From contig JAWNZC010000025.1 in the NCBI GenBank assembly GCA_035771165.1, forward strand, positions 2,493,501 through 2,557,500: DNA of 64,000 nucleotides, given 5' to 3'. A program made the translations under genes and the position numbers. This DNA is from Paragorgia papillata. Its lineage: Eukaryota; Cnidaria; Anthozoa; Scleralcyonacea; Coralliidae. The first letter of the stretch is position 1; each line of letters opens with the position of its first letter. Positions 58,591 through 64,000 of the stretch are shown piece after piece. Under the pieces are notes generated by a model. That model was given only the letters and a program-made list of their open reading frames with translations, had not been told where the DNA came from and searched no databases.

Positions 58591-60313
58591 ATGGCCGCAC
58601 AGTTTCGTTCAAATCTTTGGGATCCAGTGCTTATTGTGAGCCAAATACTTGCGATGCAGTGTTCGTACTATGTTGGTTTAGGTATCTGGATTTTAATCTT
58701 CGACTTTTGGATGGGATCGGTCCATTCACTACATCAAATCTTCTCAGATAAGGTAAGCTTTATTCTTCGCCTCAGCTGTAGACAGTTTAATATATGACAG
58801 TAAAACGTATCTTATGTATATAAAGGCCAAGAATACTCGAAGCGGTATCAAAACGTTTTTGTTTTTACAGGCCGTTGATTATTCTACAACTACTGGGAGA
58901 CTTGGGGCTATTTCATTTATATTAAATTCACTTTTTGGGTGAGTATTTTAGCATTATTTAGAATAGTCTAGATAATTATAGTCTAGTCAAGGGGACATTG
59001 ATTGGGGATTGCCCCAAACAGCAATATCGCGTAAATTTCTTTGTCAAAAACCGCAATACCGTGTCAAAAATGAATGCGTATCAAAATCATGACTGGATTA
59101 AACTGTGTTACCACATTGAAGGGTAAATTGCTAAATACCAAATGAAAAACATGAGACCACAATACTGAACACTCTAGTTGTGTAAAAAGGACAGGACCAG
59201 GGGCTAATCATCCTTACTCTCATCCACTCGGTGACTGTGAATTGTGAATGATAGATCAATGTGGTGGATTGTGGCCAAGTCAGGCTGTTTTGGTGTGAAA
59301 ACTTGCCAAAAGTAATTGCTTTATACTTTCTAAATACTGAAGTATATGAATTATGATGACCTTGCAGTTTAATAGTTGTATTGTAATTTCAAAGTTAAAA
59401 AAAAATCTTTGGCATAAAATTTTAAAATTTCCAATAATGTACTACTGTAGTGGAAAAATAACACTAAGCAAAATAAGTCAAATAACAGCTTTGTTTTTTG
59501 ATATCAAACAAATTATAATGTAAATAAATTATAATATATACATATAATTATAAATATTTTTGTTTTATTTTTATTTTTAGTGCTATTGGTTTATGGTATA
59601 TTGTAGGAAGAGCAAAACAGGTTTGTGTAATATTTTAGAATTAAATTGCAGAGTACCTGAAAAGTGTCACTAATAATTTGGCTTTTAAAAAGAGTGTGAT
59701 ATGACTCAAAGGGTATATCACTCCCAAAAAAGCATATAAAATTTTTTTTTATAATTTTTAAAATAATTATGATTTGACATTTCTGGATTTTTTAAATTCA
59801 TATTTACAAAGATTATTAAGGATCTCTATAGATTCTCTAGGATTTTTAGAAATTTTTAATGGATATTTTTTAAGGATTTTTTGTAAGTTCCACAAGATTT
59901 TTGGAGAGTAATACAGCACCTTAAATTTGTTGGAAACTTCCTGTTGATTGGTTTCTGGTTTTTGAATGACCAATAGGAAATAGGATTACAGTATTAAACA
60001 AACTTTAGTGATGTGAATTGGTCAAGCTGAAGAATCTTTTGCATTTTCTGATAGCAACTTCTATTGCCACAACAGTAAAAGAGTGTTTTATTTTGTGATC
60101 TATTTACAGTGCCTTGACTTTGGTGCAACTGTGACATTAATTCATATGTTCTGTTGTACAATATATCTTCACCATATTCCTGGTACTTGGACGTGGTGGA
60201 TTGTGAATGGTGTCTGTATGGCAATCATGTCAGTCCTGGGTGAATTTGTTTGTATGAGGACAGAAATTAAAGCAATACCTATCAGTATATCAACAGGAAA
60301 ATCAAATATATAG
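58591..60313 (+). CDS. SYS1: SYS1, Golgi-localized integral membrane protein
   Basis: Four exons: 58591-58752, 58871-58938, 59581-59620 and 60110-60313. Phases close and give 157 residues (human 156). The start MAAQFRSNLWDPVLI matches the family. Four hydrophobic segments are visible (about residues 13-33, 65-90, 93-115 and 118-138). Other family signatures are TGRLGAISFILN, KQCLDF, TWWIVNGVCMAIM, GEFVCMRTE(L/I)K and EIKAIPI. SYS1 sits in the trans-Golgi membrane and recruits the ARFRP1 GTPase, an early step in Golgi tethering and sorting. It is expressed divergently from WRNIP1 across 224 bases. No anomalies are seen. Confidence 0.97.
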
Positions 60314-60710
60314 CATAGCTTGTAGAACTAGTGGAAAGTGTAATATAATTTGTTAATATATATTATACAATAACAGTCAGTACTGTATATATATATACTG
60401 TGTATATATATATACTGTATATATATTTCTAAAATTCATTAATAATTCATGAGGAAAACACAAAGAAAAATCATAAGTGTATTGGATCTATATATGTGAT
60501 ATAGACTTGCTCTAAGTTTCTCGCTGGTTTTTAACAGCTGAGATGAGCTTAATTTTCAAAATTACTACGCCAATGAATGTATGAAGTGATGAATTTTAGA
60601 AGTCATTTAAAAACCTTGCAGTACGGTACGGGCTTTATCGGCTCTAAAACACTTGGCTATCGCCTTGTGTTTTATATCCGATAAAGCCCTCCTGCACGGT
60701 TTTTAAATAT

Positions 60711-60780
<70 letters not shown>

Positions 60781-61104
60781 TTATTATATAAAATAGAGTG
60801 TTTTATTGATTTTTCCGCCACTAATAAAAGTGATAATCTCACATGTGCGATTATTTATGATAATCGCACATGTGACGATTATTGCTGAATCAGCATTACA
60901 GTTTAATGCAATTTTTGCAAGGCAATAGGACAATTTTTTTATATAATAAACAGAACAATACATGGATGCTTGGAAATATGAAATTTATTTCTCGTGTTGA
61001 ACAGGATATGTCACTCGTTCGCTTCGCTCACTCGTGAGATATCCTGGTCAACACTCAAAATAAATTTCATATTTTCGCACATCCATGTATTATTCTCTCT
61101 ATAT
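60314..61104. other. Repeat-rich intergenic DNA
   Basis: Includes a 5' fragment of the TCATGAGGAAAACACAAAG family at 60430, an inverted pair around 60640-60700 (ACGGGCTTTATCGGCTC), a 55-bp (AT)n tract at 60717-60773 and the palindrome ATAATCGCACATGTG/CACATGTGCGATTAT at 60833-60885. No gene seen. Confidence 0.6.
60717..60773. repeat. (AT)n microsatellite
   Basis: Uninterrupted alternating AT of about 55 bases. Confidence 0.98.
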
Positions 61105-61386
61105 ATCTCAAACTCATTAGTAATTCATGAAGAAAACACAAAGGAAATCAGTACCGTGTCAGTGGTTTGGATATCGGAGGAAGAAATTACATAAATTAAG
61201 CTAACTTTCATCTTGATTTTCTCTTAAAATACTGATTTGTTTGAGATTCTATATCATACACTCGGCGGAGTGTTTCATCAGGATATCCAAACACCTCAAA
61301 GTTTGTTCAAAAACCTCGGCTTCGCCTCGGTTTTCAACAAACGTCTCAGTGTTTGGATATCCTGATGAAACACTCCTCCTCATGTA

Positions 61387-61392
<6 letters not shown>
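61105..61392. mobile_element. Hairpin-tailed repeat, copy 2
   Basis: Near-identical to 14015-14293: CTCATTAGTAATTCATGAAG, GGAAATCAGTACCGTGTC, TTGATTTTCTCTTAAAATAC. A terminal hairpin follows with TATCATACACTCGGCGGAG and CTCCTCATGTATGATATA. It is followed by (AT)n. Confidence 0.85.
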
Positions 61393-61426
<34 letters not shown>

Positions 61427-61689
61427 GTTGTTATATTTTTAAATATTAAAACATAGTCTTAATTTGGTTTGTTACTATTATTATGGAATATTACAAAAAA
61501 AATTAGGCTTAGCATCAGTTTGTTAGTATCCATTGTATAATTATTGAAAAGTTTGTGGATAACACCACATTTATTATTCATTTGCTGAGCTTTTAGTCTG
61601 TTGACTCAGGTTTTTGTGTTTACATATAATATCAACAACATGTTGACATATTGACGTTTGTTGGACGTTTGTCAAGCTCCATTACTCAG

Positions 61690-61885
61690 AAAAGATTTCT
61701 GAGCCCTGTCTGGGGCGCATAGTCATGTGTTCATAGTCATGTGTTCCTAAGTGGTAACTCAGAGATCTTTTCTGAGTGATTGAACTTGACGAACGTCCAC
61801 AAAACGTCCGTTACATTACATTACACCAAGCTCGCAAACGTACCACATGCACTACATGTATACGTACAACTTATCATATCTTGAC
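61690..61885 (+). mobile_element. tRNA-SINE body fragments
   Basis: Fragments TCTGAGCCCTGTCTGGGGC and GATTGAACTTGACGAACGTC, then CACCAAGCTCGCAAACGTAC and ATGCACTACATGTATACG. The latter gives the 3' consensus of the family seen at 52800-52850 and 53790-53840. Confidence 0.75.
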
Positions 61886-63893
61886 ATATTGCTTTGATAA
61901 AAATATTATCAAAATGAAAAACCGAAGTCAACAGATCCAAAACTCAATGAATAAATAACAGATGTGATGTATCCACAAACCTAACTATAATTATTCATTA
62001 TGAGCGTTAATTTAAAACTATTGAGTATTTGAATATTGTTTGTATGTATTATTTTTTTTTAAAAATCTGAATAATTATTTTTCGTGATACTAAAGTTTAG
62101 AAGGAGATTTTAGAAATTTTGTAAACTTCCAGCCGGATGCTCTCACCATTGAGCCACTGGAACTCAGCTGGTTGACCGAGGTTGTTTTCGATATTTATAC
62201 GAGTTTAACTTACGACAGCTTGTACAGCAAAAACATACGAAAAAACTTTACCAACTCAAGCTGAAAACACTAATAACGTACAAAAAACATTTATAAAAGT
62301 AGTTATCACGAAAAATAGTCGCTAATGTATTAAGATATAGACATAAAACAGACATTTGAAATGCTGGGTTATGTCAGCTAGGCGTACTTGCAATGGATGT
62401 TTGAGACAGTAAAGTTCGGCATACTGTCCACTAAAGAAATTTCCGAAACACGGTTTCAGAAACAAACGTTTCCAGTGCATGTTGAACTTGAAAGTTCCGA
62501 AACTTTGTTTCAGAAACCAAATTTCCCTGATTAGAACACTGTTCACTTCTATTTTTTGAAAGAAAGTTTGGGAAACGTTTTCGAATATTGTGTTTCGGAA
62601 ACTTGTCATTTCAGTGTATGCGGAGCTTTTAAAGCTTAAATTTAACATTTATTCAGATAGAACAAAGACATTATTTAGAGATGGGGAATATGTTATAAAT
62701 TGAATGTATATTTAAATGAATTTTGGGATATAAATATTGAAGTCTTTATTAACATGAATGAATAAAATATTAAATTACTTAATTATATATATCTCTCTTT
62801 AGATTTACAAAAAAAAAGACAATTATATATAGCAGACGCGGTTTTTCGATAACTTGATAAGTATTAATGCTTTGAAAGTTAGCATGACGATAATAATATT
62901 CAAGGTAAGTTTTGTGGAAATTAAACTACACGTTTAATATTTATTTGCTAAGCTTTCGGGAACGTCATTGACATCATTTATAAACAATCTTTTTTAGTTT
63001 ATAAAATAACGTTAGCAAACAGCTTGTTATATTGCTTTGACGAAGGCCAGAGACCTGAGTCAACAGGTCGAAAGATGAGCAAATAAATATTAAACGTGAT
63101 GTTTCCAGGTGTTTCCACAAACCTTATCTTGAATAATTGATAAGTATTGTTATGTTTTAAAGTATTGGTGTTATCAGTAATGCGTTTCTAGCACAGTACA
63201 GCTGCAAACTGGGCTCAGTTTACATAAATTATTTATGTTTGGCACTTTCTGATAGGGATACATAGTCAATTAATTGAAATATGATCTAGAAACTCGGCGA
63301 TTAGGATGATTGCTTCATTACAGTGCACAAGTTTGCACAAACGTGAACAAAAAGATAGAACAAAGATGACTATATGCTTAATAATATTATTAACTAAAGT
63401 TTTGATCTTGATGGCTTTAAGTTTTTCTTCTGCTGAAGAAGGGGAGTGACTTAACAGTGAAAGTTTGGGAATTCAGTCCCAAAAACCGGTAAAACCGGTG
63501 TTTTTTTGCTCGGAACAAACTCTCTTCGTGTTTCAGGCAACATCTTTGCGCGCCCCTGGGTTGACGTCATTTCCTGTGAATAGCATAAACCAACTTTAGC
63601 GGAAGAAAAAGGCATCGAGATGAAAAGACTTTTGAAATACAAACTGTATTTCTCAAGCGTTTTCTCAAGTGCCGTGTTTGTTTTTTGGGAACATTTGTGC
63701 ACCCAAACTGCCGTCACGCATATATATATCACGCGTCAACTGGTTAAATCTCCGATAGGTCGTGTTTTCCGACCGGAGAAGATGACATCACTCTATCCAG
63801 TCTTTGAGGGATCTGTATAAACAAAACTGAAAGTCAGAGAAATTCCGAAAGTCGATTTCAAAATGTTCATTTTAACTTCTTTCATGTCGTAAT
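61886..63893. other. No gene seen
   Basis: AT-rich DNA. An inverted pair around 62930-63110 (TTAAACTACACGTTTAATAT ... TATTAAACGTGATG with TCGAAAGATGAGC) looks like a degraded element. Several GTTTC(G/A)GAAAC motifs occur at 62450-62600. 63480-63830 is GC-richer and may hold the promoter of the gene starting at 63894. Confidence 0.5.
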
Positions 63894-64000
63894 ATGGGAT
63901 GCGCGGCGAGCAGATCGTTGGAAAATAACGTCGTAGATTGTGAAATAAAAGACAAAAATGTGGAAAACCCAGACATACCTGTGGCAAGTTGCCACCAGCA
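63894..64000 (+). CDS. N-terminus of an unidentified, probably lipidated protein (partial)
   Basis: The frame from ATG at 63894 is open to the window end. It begins MGCAASRSLENNVVDCEIKD and continues KNVENPDIPVASCHQ. Gly2 with small residues and Ser at positions 5-6 fits N-myristoylation, and Cys3 would be a natural palmitoylation site. The 35 visible residues match no family I can name. Being 107 bases long and preceded by a GC-richer region, it could be a first exon. Membrane attachment is inference. Confidence 0.55.
   Translation, partial: MGCAASRSLENNVVDCEIKDKNVENPDIPVASCHQ

Noticed and set aside
63451..63732. Minus-strand 93-codon open frame
   Set aside because: No family resemblance, and the sequence overlaps the probable promoter of the plus-strand gene at 63894.

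Overview
This is an intron-rich, AT-rich animal nuclear genome window, crowded with short non-autonomous transposons, SINEs and microsatellites. The genes are animal-type: a SOWAH ankyrin protein, CEP76, a TRAF7-type RING/WD40 protein, WRNIP1 and SYS1. They have consensus GT..AG introns of about 0.1 to 4 kb. Gene content and repeat style suggest an early-branching metazoan, most plausibly a cnidarian such as an anthozoan. That placement is inference, because nothing in the window names the species.

Layout. Bases 1-2548 are a 25-bp satellite interrupted by a 1.2-kb inverted-repeat element that carries its own 59-bp minisatellite. Bases 2549-9180 hold only repeats and unassigned AT-rich DNA. 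On the minus strand follow an unrecognised, very low-complexity protein gene (9319-17517, polyQ and PPPQ repeats), a 14-exon SOWAH-family gene (20351-33056) and a 10-exon CEP76 gene (35434-43315). TRAF7-like (44116-52300, 12 exons) is on the plus strand, head-to-head with CEP76. WRNIP1 (54794-58366, minus, 6 exons) meets TRAF7 tail-to-tail. It also shares a 224-bp divergent promoter region with SYS1 (58591-60313, plus, 4 exons). The last 3.6 kb is repeats, ending with the start of a new gene whose protein begins MGCAAS, a lipidation-type N-terminus (63894 to the window edge).

The exon models were built by hand from splice consensus, reading phase and remembered family alignments. Phases close for SOWAH, TRAF7, WRNIP1 and SYS1, and for the polyQ gene as a three-exon model. 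Only the CEP76 exon 1/2 junction is left open. The genes do not form an operon or obvious pathway: CEP76 is centriolar, WRNIP1 acts at replication forks, SYS1 acts in Golgi trafficking, and TRAF7 is a signalling ubiquitin ligase.

The most unusual material is (i) the repeat-built polyQ/PPPQ protein with a recurrent GDE-type motif and a PDZ-ligand-like C-terminus, (ii) a pair of inverted-repeat elements carrying a zinc-finger-like coding exon, (iii) nested insertions whose target sites can be reconstructed, (iv) a possible 3-nt microexon in SOWAH, and (v) a duplicated promoter module between WRNIP1 and SYS1.
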